Part shown: positions 22,366-31,128 of the stretch, piece by piece
How positions within the stretch are numbered: the stretch's first letter is position 1
Layout of the letters: the number at the start of each line of letters is the position of its first letter
Origin: Synergistaceae bacterium
Lineage (GTDB): Bacteria > Synergistota > Synergistia > Synergistales > Synergistaceae
Assembly: GCA_031288335.1 (NCBI GenBank)
Contig: JAITRO010000093.1
Location: 1-32,353 of the forward strand
Reading direction: 5' to 3'
DNA: 32,353 nt
Program-made: the position numbers and the translations under genes
Notes under the pieces: model-generated
Told to the model about the DNA's origin: nothing
Database searches by the model: none
The model's input: only the letters and a program-made list of their open reading frames with translations

Positions 22366-24669
22366 CTAATCCCGCGTTATCTCTATCATTCCCCGAATGA
22401 GATTGATTCGGGCGATTATCCGATAGAGATGTTCGAGATCCCATACTTGAAGTTCTATGACGAATCTTGTCCTTATTCCGTTCACAACCGAACCCCTGAT
22501 ATTCACGATGGAACCGTCCGTCTGGCTGATAGCGGCTCCAAGGTCGGCGAATACCCCTACCCTGTCGTTCGCCTCCACTTTTATTCGCGCCGTGTAGCGT
22601 GTTTCCTTTTTAATTCCCCACATCACCGGAACTTGTTTATCATCGTTGACTTTTTCGACGTTGGGGCAATCGTATCTATGTATGGTGATTCCTCTGGTAT
22701 GGGTGACGCATCCCGTTATCTTATCGCCTGGAATCGGACAGCAGCAGAATGCCAGGGATACGAGCACCCCGTCCGCGCCCTCCACGATTACCGCGGACTC
22801 CGATTCTCTCGTATGTTTGGCGGTCTTTTGCGGTGAAGATACTTCCAAATCCTTCGAGGCGAGGGTATCAGCGCGCATCATCACGCCATGCGCGGTATGA
22901 TGGCCCGTTCCTATCGCTGCAACGAGGTCTTCGACTCCGCCTAAGCCCAGATCCGACGCCACCCTGCTCAAGAGATGCGTGAAACTGTCGATCGTGCGTC
23001 CTTCATTGGGATAGCGGCGCTGTATCTCATGATCGAGCAGCTCTCTGCCTCGCTCTATTTTTTCCTCCCGCTCCGCCCTGTCGATTTGTCTGAAATACGA
23101 TTTTATCTTGCTGCGCGTCCTGTTCGCCTTGGCGATTTTGAGCCAGTCGCGCGACGGTTTACCCTGAGGCGATGTCAGTATCCGAACATAGTCTCCGTTC
23201 TGGAGGGTGTAGTCCATGGGGACTATTTTTCCATGAACCATCGCGCCGATGCACTTGTGGCCGACTTCGGTGTGCACGGCATACGCGAAATCTATCGGCG
23301 TCGAGCCTTCCGGAAGCGCGATTACCTTGCCCTGCGGCGTGAAAACTAATACCTCCGTGGTGAGGACGTCCGTTTTGAGGTTGTCGAGAAAATCCGCCGG
23401 AGCGGACGTTTCCCCATGTCCTTCGAGCGCCTGGCGTATCCACGCGAGCTTTTTGTCTATCTCGCTCATATCGCCGCCGCGTCCCTTTTTTTCCTTGTAT
23501 TGCCAGTGCGCCGCGATCCCGTATTCGGCCATTCTGTGCATTTCCCGGGTGCGGATCTGGACTTCGAGGGGATCGCCCCCCGGCCCCACCACGGTCGAAT
23601 GTAACGACTGATACATGTTTCCCTTGGGGTTCGCGATATAATCGTCGAACTGGCCCCGTATGGGCTTCCAAAGTGTATGCACGATTCCCAGAACTTGATA
23701 GCACTCGGAGAGCGTGTTCACGATGACTCTCATGGCGAGCAGATCATAAATCTGTTCGAGCGAAAGGTTTTTCCGGTTCATCTTCTCGTAGATGCTGTAG
23801 TAATGCTTTGGACGCCCCAGAATTTCCGCCTCGACCCCGTCTTCAGCAAGGCGCTCGCGCAATATCTCCATGCCCTTCTTTATGACCGTCTCACTTTCGG
23901 GCAGTTTTTTGCGCACACGGCGCCTGATATCGTAATACGTTTCCGAATCTATGACCTTGAAAGCCATGTCCTCGAGTTCGCGTTTGATGTGGTAAATTCC
24001 GAGACGATGCGCGAGCGGCGCATAAATTTCGAGGGTCTCGTTGGCTATCGCTATCTGCTTTTCGCGCTTGTGCCCGGTGATCGTGCTCATATTGTGGAGC
24101 CGGTCGGCCAGTTTTATCAGGACGACCCTGATGTCCTTTGCCATGACCAGAAACATCTTGCGCAGGTTTTCGGCCTGGTATTCTTCTACCGTCCTGAATT
24201 GAATCTTACCCAGCTTCGTGACTCCGTCCACCAATACCATAACATCGTCGCCGAATTTGAGCCGCAGTTCCTCCGGCGTCACGGCTGTGTCCTCCAGTAC
24301 GTCATGGAGAAGCGCCGCCCCGAGCGTCTGTACGTCCAACTGCATATCCGAGAGCACGCTAGCCGCCCCGAGTGAGTGAACTATATAGGGATCGTCGTTG
24401 TAGCGAAGCTGCGTGCCGTGGCTCACGGCGGCGAACACGAAGGCGTCCCCGACCTGCATCAGTTCTTCTTTTTGGAGGTATCTAGACGCTCTCCACCACA
24501 ATTCCTGCCACGCTCTCCGCACGTTCGCGACTCTCTGTTCGGGAGGAATGCGGCCTATATAGCTTTCCATGAGGGCTCTCGAGGACCTGTCGACCCCTCT
24601 CGTTTTCAAGGGCGCGGAATCGCGGGAAGATTCTCCTTCGGCCTTGACGGCTATTTCTTCGGTTTCCAT
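22366..24669 (-). CDS. rel: RelA/SpoT-family (p)ppGpp synthetase/hydrolase
   Basis: This is a long stringent-response enzyme of 767 aa. The hydrolase HD domain is intact (HD at 122-123 in LLHDVLEDT, VDGVTKL, KLADRLHNM at about 186-194). The synthetase domain follows (about 285-400; NPKGNMYQSLHSTVVGP, EVQIRT, AEYGIAAHWQYKE). Next come TGS (about 430-490), the zinc-finger/CC region (FCCCPIPGDKITG) and a C-terminal ACT domain. The synthetase control motif, normally RxKD in bifunctional Rel/SpoT, is QFDD (340-343), like the acidic ExDD of monofunctional RelA, though the hydrolase site is complete. ATG is at 24669, four bases after recJ stops; it lacks a clear ribosome binding site, so it is probably coupled. 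Confidence 0.95.
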   Translation of the reverse strand: METEEIAVKAEGESSRDSAPLKTRGVDRSSRALMESYIGRIPPEQRVANVRRAWQELWWRASRYLQKEELMQVGDAFVFAAVSHGTQLRYNDDPYIVHSLGAASVLSDMQLDVQTLGAALLHDVLEDTAVTPEELRLKFGDDVMVLVDGVTKLGKIQFRTVEEYQAENLRKMFLVMAKDIRVVLIKLADRLHNMSTITGHKREKQIAIANETLEIYAPLAHRLGIYHIKRELEDMAFKVIDSETYYDIRRRVRKKLPESETVIKKGMEILRERLAEDGVEAEILGRPKHYYSIYEKMNRKNLSLEQIYDLLAMRVIVNTLSECYQVLGIVHTLWKPIRGQFDDYIANPKGNMYQSLHSTVVGPGGDPLEVQIRTREMHRMAEYGIAAHWQYKEKKGRGGDMSEIDKKLAWIRQALEGHGETSAPADFLDNLKTDVLTTEVLVFTPQGKVIALPEGSTPIDFAYAVHTEVGHKCIGAMVHGKIVPMDYTLQNGDYVRILTSPQGKPSRDWLKIAKANRTRSKIKSYFRQIDRAEREEKIERGRELLDHEIQRRYPNEGRTIDSFTHLLSRVASDLGLGGVEDLVAAIGTGHHTAHGVMMRADTLASKDLEVSSPQKTAKHTRESESAVIVEGADGVLVSLAFCCCPIPGDKITGCVTHTRGITIHRYDCPNVEKVNDDKQVPVMWGIKKETRYTARIKVEANDRVGVFADLGAAISQTDGSIVNIRGSVVNGIRTRFVIELQVWDLEHLYRIIARINLIRGMIEITRD

Positions 24670-24673
24670 GGAA

Positions 24674-26350
24674 TCAGGCGACTTTCACGACGACTTTTTC
24701 CAACACTAACTGAAGGCTCTCGCAGTTCTTCCAAAAATTCACCCTGGGCCGATATACCCACCCCGAAAGCGCGCGGCCTTCCCTCAGAAGGTGTTCCGCC
24801 GAAAATCCGAGCAACTCTCCTCCGCCGACAAAAATTTTGACGTGGTTGCCCTTCCTGCCCAGCGGCTCCGCGTAAATTTCTCCGCTGTGGGAACAGTAAA
24901 GCTTTGGATAAGGGTTGTCCACGCCGAAAGGCCCCAGGTTTTCGGCTTCTCTCCAGGAATCGAGGCTGAGTTTTCCGGGTGACCAGCGGAGGATATCCTC
25001 TTTTTCGACGACGCGCTCCGCTTTCGAAAGCATGTCTTCCAATTTTTCGCTCACCTCGCGCCATTTTTCGACCGATACGCTGAAACCAGCTGCCATCCTG
25101 TGTCCTCCCCAACTGGTGAGATCTCCGGATATGGACGATAATATCGTCTCCGCGTCGACGCCCGGAGGCACTCGAAGCGTGCCGCGGATCGTGTTTGAAT
25201 GGGTCGGAGCCGCCAAAACCACCGGAATATCCCTGGAATAACAAATTTGACTCGCCACGCTTGAGAGAACGCCGGCGGGCCAATCCTCTCCGAACATCAC
25301 ATGCCTCTCTCCGATATCCAAACGGCATTTTTCGACGTCGCCCAGAATTTTTGCCGACAAGTCGCGTCTTCGCCTGTTGAGGTCTATCAAGTATTGAACG
25401 TCTCCCCATATATCTTTTTTCGGAAAGAAAATTTTCATCGACCTGTCCGCTGTATCGAGACGTCCGGCCGCGTTGAGACATGGGATGATTCTCATCGATA
25501 ACATGTCCGTGTCAAGCGACTGGTTCTCCAGTTCAACGCCTTGCATCAGAGCCTGCAAACCGGGACGCGTATGGTTTTTCATGACCTGCAGGCCTTCCCG
25601 CACTATCGCCCTGTTCACCGGGCTTGACATGGGAACGCAGTCGGCGATGGTAGCCAAAGCCGGCAGGTCGAGACGCTTCACGAGCCATTCGCGGGGAGCC
25701 AGTTCGTTTTTCCATGCCCAACTCCACACGACGCCGGCGGCGCAAAGCTTTTTCGCGAGTTCGTTGCCGTTTATGTGAGGATTTATCAGCGCGTCCGCAC
25801 AAGCGAGTTCTCCGCGGGCAAGATGATGGTCGAATATCAGCACCGGGATGCCGTATTTTTTGGCGGTGTCGGTCGCCTCGACATTTTGCGTCCCGCAGTC
25901 GACCACAACGAGCAGGTCGCACTTGCAGCCGGATTCGGCGATCGTCTTGACCACACCTTGATGAAAACCATATCCCAAGTTGTAACGATGCGGTATGTAG
26001 TATCTGACGCGCGCGCCCTTCAGGAGTGCGAGTTCAAGCATAAAAGTCGTGGCCGATATTCCATCCACGTCATAATCCCCGTAAACCACGATGCTACTTT
26101 CACTCGAAACCGACGACCACATTCGCGCCGCGGCGGCGGATCCATCGCCGATATCCATTTGTTCCATCCAGTAATTCAATTCGGGTTTCATCCAACGTCT
26201 CGCTTCCGCCGTCGGCATCCCCGGCTTGACACCTCGCATGGAGAGGAGCGAGGCCGTAAAAACGGAACAATTAGTTTCCAGCGCGACACTGCGAATGGAA
26301 TCGTCCGGTTCCCACACGCGCAGTCTTTCTTCGAGACAGGAAGGAATCAA
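24674..26350 (-). CDS. recJ: Single-stranded-DNA-specific exonuclease RecJ
   Basis: RecJ degrades single-stranded DNA 5' to 3' in recombination and mismatch repair. This 558-aa protein has the DHH phosphoesterase motifs (VVYGDYDVDGISATT near residue 85, VVDCGTQNVE, IFDHHLARGE) and the DHHA1 domain with IIPCLNAAGRL and GGHRMAAGFS. A C-terminal nucleic-acid-binding region (PFGVDNPYP) completes it. The start is TTG at 26350, and its TTGA overlaps the stop of the LapA-domain gene by four bases; GGAG lies about eleven bases upstream. Confidence 0.95.
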   Translation of the reverse strand: MIPSCLEERLRVWEPDDSIRSVALETNCSVFTASLLSMRGVKPGMPTAEARRWMKPELNYWMEQMDIGDGSAAAARMWSSVSSESSIVVYGDYDVDGISATTFMLELALLKGARVRYYIPHRYNLGYGFHQGVVKTIAESGCKCDLLVVVDCGTQNVEATDTAKKYGIPVLIFDHHLARGELACADALINPHINGNELAKKLCAAGVVWSWAWKNELAPREWLVKRLDLPALATIADCVPMSSPVNRAIVREGLQVMKNHTRPGLQALMQGVELENQSLDTDMLSMRIIPCLNAAGRLDTADRSMKIFFPKKDIWGDVQYLIDLNRRRRDLSAKILGDVEKCRLDIGERHVMFGEDWPAGVLSSVASQICYSRDIPVVLAAPTHSNTIRGTLRVPPGVDAETILSSISGDLTSWGGHRMAAGFSVSVEKWREVSEKLEDMLSKAERVVEKEDILRWSPGKLSLDSWREAENLGPFGVDNPYPKLYCSHSGEIYAEPLGRKGNHVKIFVGGGELLGFSAEHLLREGRALSGWVYRPRVNFWKNCESLQLVLEKVVVKVA

Positions 26351-27105
26351 ATTTCGGATTTCTCCTTATTTTCGATTTCCGCTGCCTCTTGGGCATCATA
26401 TTCATCCGCGGCCGGTTCCGGTGTCATGCGGATACTTTCCGGAGGCGCCGTTTGCGCGTCCGTTTTCTCCGAAACCTCCGCTGCCTCATGTCCGGTCTCG
26501 TCATTTTTTTTGCGTTTGAATATGGATGAAACGAGCGTTTTTACAAAAGACGGCTTAACCTCGGCATTTTTCCGCGATTCTATGTCATCGGATGATTCGG
26601 GTTTATCCAAAATGACTTTCTTCTCGGGTTCTCGAGAAAGTTCGGGTTCTCGGGAAGATTCAGGTTCCCGAGAATGCTGAAGTTCCCGATGAGGCTCGGA
26701 TTCTCGATAAGGGTCGAAATTAACATGGGTTTTGGCGTCGGCCGCATTCACGTATTTCGGTTGAGATTCCTGTAAAGCCGAGGGCTGAACGTCCTCATCA
26801 CGGTCTTTCCACCCGAAACTGTGGAGCGTGGCGAAAAGGGATTTCCGTTCGTCCTCAAGTTGGACAATGCGTTTTGTCAATTCTTTCGTTTTTCTTCTGT
26901 TTTTGATATACGTCTCTATCGCCGCGCAAGTGGAAACGATCCACATTATGAGCGCGCCTAAAGCAAAAACAATTACCTCCCATATCCCTTGGGGAAAAGT
27001 CGTCTGAACGCTGAGAAATCTTATCGTTATTTCGGCCGTATTGGACATAGCGTAGACCGCCGACAAAATCATAGCCACCACAATCCCAAGGATATAACTT
27101 TTCAT
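26347..27105 (-). CDS. LapA-domain membrane protein with long charged, repeat-bearing tail
   Basis: This protein has 252 aa. The N-terminal 75 residues carry two hydrophobic segments and a LapA (DUF1049)-like pattern (NTAEITIRFLSVQTTFPQGIWE then FALGALIMWIVS). After a short coiled coil (about 75-95), the cytoplasmic tail is disordered, highly charged and contains a degenerate SREPE repeat (five-residue units at about 135-155). In E. coli LapA and LapB act in control of LPS synthesis; the tail here is unlike that. ATG at 27105 is chosen because the ATG at 27117 touches the GGAAGG site, though the spacing to 27105 is a little long. It is the first gene of the operon leading to recJ and rel. Confidence 0.75.
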   Translation of the reverse strand: MKSYILGIVVAMILSAVYAMSNTAEITIRFLSVQTTFPQGIWEVIVFALGALIMWIVSTCAAIETYIKNRRKTKELTKRIVQLEDERKSLFATLHSFGWKDRDEDVQPSALQESQPKYVNAADAKTHVNFDPYRESEPHRELQHSREPESSREPELSREPEKKVILDKPESSDDIESRKNAEVKPSFVKTLVSSIFKRKKNDETGHEAAEVSEKTDAQTAPPESIRMTPEPAADEYDAQEAAEIENKEKSEI

Positions 27106-27142
27106 TGCGCGGCACATCCTTCCATTATCAAATTATGTTTGG

Positions 27143-27151
27143 ATTATAGCA
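27143..27151 (-). promoter_or_regulatory. Extended -10 promoter of the LapA-recJ-rel operon
   Basis: On the minus strand TGC precedes a perfect TATAAT (27148-27143), an extended -10 element about 38 bases before the start. No good -35 is seen, which is acceptable for an extended -10. Confidence 0.5.
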
Positions 27152-27265
27152 TAAAGAACGTTCCCGGCGAGCGGGCAGGCGGTGTAAATCGCGTGAAAAG
27201 CTTTCATGTGGATATATGATGAGTCAGGAGATTTGCTGTTAAACGCAAATCACATTTTGGCGCCA

Positions 27266-27307
27266 TAAAAACGTACCCCCTTTCTCGAATGAGGGGGTAC
27301 GTTTTTA
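27266..27307 (-). terminator. Rho-independent terminator after the coiled-coil gene
   Basis: A perfect 16-bp stem (27266-27281 with 27292-27307, TAAAAACGTACCCCCT and complement) closes a ten-base loop, with A/T runs at both feet, so it can work in either direction. It lies 40 bases downstream of the minus-strand coiled-coil gene. Confidence 0.85.
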
Positions 27308-27346
27308 ACTTCACGGCGACTTTTGAACCACAGGTGGTCTTGATGG

Positions 27347-29248
27347 TTATTGTGATATCAGATCCGGCGGGGCGTTGGCGTCGCCGCCCATGGCGTCCAA
27401 AAGGGTCTTAAGCTGACGGGCCGAGTCGGTGAATTCGGATCTGTAGGGGAATTTAGCGCCGGCTTCCTCCGCCAAAGCGTGCGCGGCTGTTATATATCCG
27501 CCGCCCCAGAGCTTTTTAATAGCGTCGTTGACGCCGTCGAATATTTTTTCCTCTTCTTCTTTGACCTCCACGTTTTGACTGAACAGCATTTCGGACTCAG
27601 ATTCGGCCTTGACGATTGCGGTATCCTTCTCCGCGATCAGTTTTTTGAGGTCTCCTATCTCCGCGCTCGCGTCGTCGATAAGTTTTTTGAGACGGCCTAT
27701 CTCGGCGGTAATGTCCGCTATTTTTTTATTGCGTTCGGCGATTGCATTGTTAAGCTCGTTTATCTTGGCGTTTGATTCTGATATTACTCCACTCAAACGC
27801 TCTATCTCAGATTTGGCCTTCTGATCCGTTTGGCCGGCATCCCGCACCAATTTTTGCAGTCTCGCAATCTCTGTCTCGGAATCGCCTGCCAGCTTCGAGA
27901 GCCTCGTTATCTCCGTTTTCGCCGAGCCGATCGCGGATTTCTGTTCGTCGATCGTCATGTAAAGTTTGTCCACTTCGGCCTTGTTTCTCGATTGCACACT
28001 GATGACGCGTTCTATCTCGGCTTTATTTTCGGCAACTTCTTTTGTTCGGTCGTCAATCTGCTTTTTGAGAAGGCTGATTTCCTCGTTTGATTGCATGATG
28101 ATTTTATCTTTGGCGTTTAACTCGGATTTCAGGCGTTCGATTTCCGCGGCGGCAGAAGTAATTTCGCTCTCTTTGGCGTCCAGTTGGGATTTCAAGCGTT
28201 CGATCTCCCTTGCGGAGGCTGCGTTTGCCTCGGCGCTTTTACCGAGCGCTTGTTCGAACGTACGTTCTTTTTCGGCAAGTTCGCCGCGCAACTTTTCGAG
28301 TTCGGATTTTCCAGCGGCGGCAACAGAAGTAATTTCGCTCTCCTTAGCGCTCAGCTCGGATTTCAGGCGTTCGATCTCCTTTGCAGAGGCGGCGTTTGCC
28401 TCGGCGCTTTCACTGAGTGCTTGTTCGAACGTACGTCCTTTTTCGGCAAGTTCACCGCGCAGTTTTTCGAGTTCGGATTTTCCAGCGGCGGCGACAGAAG
28501 TAATTTCGCTCTCCTTGGCGCTCAGTTCGGATTTCAGGCGTTCGATCTCCTTTGCGGAGGCGGCGTTTGCCTCGGCGCTTTCACTGAGTGTCTGTTCGAA
28601 CGTAAGTTCTTTTTCGGCAAGTTCACCGCGCAGTTTTTCGAGTTCGGATATTAATGCGGCCGCTTTATTTTCGAGCGAACTCAACTCGCTTTTCAATCTC
28701 TCGATCTCCGAGTTGGCGGCCGCGTTCGCCTCAATGCTTTCGCTGAAAGCGGTCTCCCTCTCATTAAGTTCGTTTTGCAGTCTCTCCCTCTCAGATATGG
28801 CTGCCGCTGCGGATGCGGTCCTCTCTGAGACAGCTTTCTCTTTCGTCTCGAGTTCGGATTTCAGCCTTTCGATCTCGGCTTTCGCGGATGCGATTGTCTC
28901 GTTATTTTTCACATCGTTGCTCACGTGGGAAGCCAGCTCGCTTTTAAGACGCTCGATCTCGCTTTGCGAGGCCGCGACTATCTCATCCTTTTCGGTTTTG
29001 TTCTTCTTAATTGTATCTTCGAGCTTTTTGGCGGCCGATTCCGCTGAGGTTAATTTCCCCTCCCGTTCGGCTGCCTCTTTGTTGAGCCTTTCTATCTCGG
29101 ATTGGAAACTGGCGTGCTCATTGCTGAGTTTGGCGATTTCGGCCGACGAAGTGCGCGACGTGTAAAAAAGCGCGACGAGAACCGCCGCAATAATCAAGAC
29201 GCATATGGATACTACCGGTGTACTGTGTTCTTTCAGCCATTCTTTCAT
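27347..29248 (-). CDS. Membrane-anchored coiled-coil protein with internal repeats (633 aa)
   Basis: An N-terminal membrane segment (residues about 12-28, VVSICVLIIAAVLVALF) is followed by about 520 residues of almost uninterrupted coiled coil. The coiled coil is built from variants of SEIERLKSEL and includes three copies of a 57-residue (171-bp) unit with SELEKLRGELAEK at its start. The last 80 residues form a small globular helical end (IKKLWGGGYITAAHALAEEAG). The topology suggests a rod projecting from the inner membrane, probably into the periplasm, as in diderm envelope spacers or tethers, but no family is recognised. ATG at 29248 has GAGGGGG eight bases upstream. It has its own terminator. 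Long antisense frames here come from the Glu/Ala/Ser-biased repeats. Confidence 0.85.
   Translation of the reverse strand: MKEWLKEHSTPVVSICVLIIAAVLVALFYTSRTSSAEIAKLSNEHASFQSEIERLNKEAAEREGKLTSAESAAKKLEDTIKKNKTEKDEIVAASQSEIERLKSELASHVSNDVKNNETIASAKAEIERLKSELETKEKAVSERTASAAAAISERERLQNELNERETAFSESIEANAAANSEIERLKSELSSLENKAAALISELEKLRGELAEKELTFEQTLSESAEANAASAKEIERLKSELSAKESEITSVAAAGKSELEKLRGELAEKGRTFEQALSESAEANAASAKEIERLKSELSAKESEITSVAAAGKSELEKLRGELAEKERTFEQALGKSAEANAASAREIERLKSQLDAKESEITSAAAEIERLKSELNAKDKIIMQSNEEISLLKKQIDDRTKEVAENKAEIERVISVQSRNKAEVDKLYMTIDEQKSAIGSAKTEITRLSKLAGDSETEIARLQKLVRDAGQTDQKAKSEIERLSGVISESNAKINELNNAIAERNKKIADITAEIGRLKKLIDDASAEIGDLKKLIAEKDTAIVKAESESEMLFSQNVEVKEEEEKIFDGVNDAIKKLWGGGYITAAHALAEEAGAKFPYRSEFTDSARQLKTLLDAMGGDANAPPDLISQ
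28130..28642. repeat. Three tandem 171-bp repeats inside the coiled-coil gene
   Basis: A 171-bp unit recurs with identical spacing: the landmark TTCGGAT occurs at 28301, 28472 and 28643. The units are highly similar at DNA level, the two downstream ones on the plus strand differing by only scattered bases. Each encodes 57 residues of heptad-like coiled coil, so copy number could vary without breaking the frame. Confidence 0.85.
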
Positions 29249-29628
29249 TTCTTTGTCCCCCTCTCTCGATCACCTGTATGGAAAATTTTTACAACAGCTA
29301 CAACACATTTACTTCCGCCTCGATAACCCAAAGGATACAAAAAGCAGTTATCTTCGGCGTTCTGGAAAAGATGCCGCGCCCGCCGACGTTCGCCATGTCA
29401 AAGTATATCAGAAAAATCTTAAAATAGCGCGCCCGTCGGAGACAATCCCGAATTGATTGACGAACGCGTCGCTGGGGCGGATATTATCCGCCCCAGCGAA
29501 ATCATAACAAGGAACGGCGAAAAATTTGACAAATCTTCACCAAGGATATTGACTTTTTTAGAAAAGCGTTATATCATAGGATTAATCAGTAAAGGTCAAT
29601 CATACTGAACAACAGGAGGAGATATAAC
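29249..29628. other. 380-base divergent intergenic region with a 14-bp hairpin
   Basis: The region lies between the divergent coiled-coil and Hsp20 genes. It contains a perfect 14-bp stem with a three-base loop (29469-29482 with 29486-29499, TCGCTGGGGCGGAT and complement) and the Hsp20 promoter. No CIRCE element (TTAGCACTC-N9-GAGTGCTAA) was seen. Short open frames between 29205 and 29456 have no ribosome binding site and are not called. Confidence 0.5.
29550..29578 (+). promoter_or_regulatory. Promoter of the Hsp20 gene
   Basis: TTGACT (29550-29555), a 17-base spacer and TATCAT (29573-29578) lie 51 bases before the ATG. A second TTGACA sits at 29527-29532, 23 bases upstream of the first. Confidence 0.7.
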
Positions 29629-30084
29629 ATGTTTGCGTTGACACCTTTCAGAAACAGCTTAGCTTCAAACGGCCACCGCAGTTCCCTGGTGGATATTGAC
29701 GACGTTTTCAACAGATTGTTGTGGGCGCCTGATGTGGTTGGAAACAAAAGTTTCAGCAACTTCGACATGTACGAGAAGGACGGCTCGCTTCACATTTCGA
29801 TCGAAGCACCGGGCGTGAATCCCGACGAGGTCGAAATAAGGATATCGAAGGATCGCGTTCAGCTCAAGTCGAAGAGCGACAGCGAGGAGAAAAAAGAGGG
29901 CGCCGACGACGGCAAAACCTGGTACAGCAGAAAATCCGTCTCTTCGTTCAACTATGAACTGTCCCTGCCCTTCGAGATAGATACCGAAAAAGCCGAGGCT
30001 TCCTTCGAGAACGGCATGATCTCGATAGCGGCTCCGAGGCTCATAATTTCCGAAAGCCGCGTGCTCTCGCTCAAGAAAGGCTAA
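29629..30084 (+). CDS. Hsp20/alpha-crystallin small heat shock protein
   Basis: This is an ATP-independent holdase chaperone of 151 aa. The alpha-crystallin domain runs from about residue 42 to the end: FDMYEKDGSLHISIEAPGV, then NPDEVEIRISKDRVQLKSK, the conserved SFNYELSLPFEIDTEKAEASFENGMISI and a final basic LSLKKG. ATG at 29629 has AGGAGG nine bases upstream and a good promoter. It is monocistronic and ends in a long hairpin. Confidence 0.96.
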   Translation: MFALTPFRNSLASNGHRSSLVDIDDVFNRLLWAPDVVGNKSFSNFDMYEKDGSLHISIEAPGVNPDEVEIRISKDRVQLKSKSDSEEKKEGADDGKTWYSRKSVSSFNYELSLPFEIDTEKAEASFENGMISIAAPRLIISESRVLSLKKG

Positions 30085-30120
30085 CTTCGTCCCTACCGAC
30101 GCGGTAACGCAGGAATTCCT

Positions 30121-30161
30121 ATCGGCGGGGGAGTACCGAAAAACGGGCCTCCCCCGCCGAT
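30121..30161. terminator. Hairpin between the convergent Hsp20 and SMP-30-like genes
   Basis: ATCGGCGGGGGAG (30121-30133) pairs with CTCCCCCGCCGAT (30149-30161), with an inner CCG/CGG stem around AAAAA. The T run is weak, so it may act as a bidirectional terminator or mRNA-stabilising structure. Confidence 0.6.
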
Positions 30162-30180
30162 GTTCGTCATTTCGTGAAAA

Positions 30181-31083
30181 TTATTCTTTCGTTATCTCAA
30201 GCGCGACTAACTTGCTGGAGTTGCCTATGGGTACGAACAGCGTTTTCAGGCTGTCGGCGTAAAAAATGTCGCCCGTGCTCTGCTCCAGCGTCATCTCCGC
30301 TACATTTTGAGTGGTCGTCGAGTCGATTATTATCACTTTGCCATCCCACCAGTTCGTGACGACGAAATGTCCGTTGTCGAGCCTCACCAGGCCATCCATG
30401 TAACCGTGCCGGACTTTATCGCCGACCGACGATACTTTCTTGGTCGCGAGATCCACCACGAGCAGATGAGAGAGCACTTGCGTCGCCCATGTCTCGTCGC
30501 CATGTCCCCACGGGGAGACGTACATTTTACCGCCCTCGACGCGCAGACCGTTCGGCCATGTGAGGTCGGGAGTTTCGAGCCATATTTCGGCACTGCCGCC
30601 ATTTATCGTCCATATCTTGTCGCCCTGGAGGTCGGAGAAGTAGATGACCCCGTCAGGGCCTTCCGCTATGTCGTTGAGCTGCTGAGGTCCTTCGGATTTC
30701 GCGGGATATCTCGCGATCACTTCGCCGGTCTTTTTGTCGATCTTGACCAGCGCGTTCACCTCGGCGGTGTAGACGAAACCTTTCGTCACCCACGTGCCGC
30801 GCGGCCCAGCCAGGCCCTCTTTCGTGAATTTTTCGGCGATAACCTTGCCGTCAGGCGATATTTTCGAGATGAAACCGTCCTTCGCCGTCCCGGAACCGTC
30901 GCCGGTGTTGGCCACCCACAAACAGTTTTCGTCCGCGTCAAAAAATACAGACTCCGGATTTGAAATCGCGCCGCTGCCTTCGAGCGTCCACACCTTCTCG
31001 AATTTGTAATCCGCCGCGAAAACGGCCGAGGCTGCCGCGCCGGCCAGCAAGATGGAAAAAATAACGCACAACGTCTTTTTCAT
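30181..31083 (-). CDS. Periplasmic SMP-30/NHL-type beta-propeller protein
   Basis: This protein has 300 aa with a clear signal peptide (MKKTLCVIFSILLAGAAASAVFA, cleavage after AFA-like site). The mature part consists of repeated propeller blades with SNPESVFFDADENCLWVANT, LNDIAEGPDGVIYFSDLQGD and the WPNGLRVEGGKMYVS pattern, typical of the SMP-30/gluconolactonase superfamily. Metal ligands equivalent to Glu, Asn and Asp of the family seem present (PES, LND, PNG). It may be a periplasmic sugar lactonase or a binding protein. Its position 45 bases after two ribose-type permease genes suggests it processes the transported compound. ATG at 31083 has AGGGG ten bases upstream. Confidence 0.8.
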   Translation of the reverse strand: MKKTLCVIFSILLAGAAASAVFAADYKFEKVWTLEGSGAISNPESVFFDADENCLWVANTGDGSGTAKDGFISKISPDGKVIAEKFTKEGLAGPRGTWVTKGFVYTAEVNALVKIDKKTGEVIARYPAKSEGPQQLNDIAEGPDGVIYFSDLQGDKIWTINGGSAEIWLETPDLTWPNGLRVEGGKMYVSPWGHGDETWATQVLSHLLVVDLATKKVSSVGDKVRHGYMDGLVRLDNGHFVVTNWWDGKVIIIDSTTTQNVAEMTLEQSTGDIFYADSLKTLFVPIGNSSKLVALEITKE

Positions 31084-31128
31084 TTCAACACGCCCCTTTT
31101 TTGTCTGAATTATTTGGCGAACCGCGGC

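Noticed and set aside
21312..22400. 362-codon plus-strand frame across the MBL hydrolase and dtd genes
   Set aside because: It is antisense to two clearly recognised genes; its composition (many His, Arg, Tyr) is typical of a shadow frame.
25775..26680. 301-codon plus-strand frame across recJ and the LapA-domain gene
   Set aside because: It is antisense to recJ motifs, and its Ser/Arg-rich end mirrors the charged tail of the LapA-domain protein.
26640..26710. Short repeated GTTCTCGAGAA-like units that could suggest a CRISPR or iteron array
   Set aside because: They are the degenerate codons of the SREPE peptide repeat in the LapA-domain protein; unit length is about 15-20 bases without spacers.
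27966..29165. Long open frame antisense to the coiled-coil gene
   Set aside because: It mirrors the repeats and biased codons of the minus-strand gene (Ser/Leu-rich nonsense) and has no ribosome binding site.
29205..29456. Short plus-strand frames between the coiled-coil and Hsp20 genes
   Set aside because: No ribosome binding site, low-complexity translation, and they overlap the likely leader of the coiled-coil gene.
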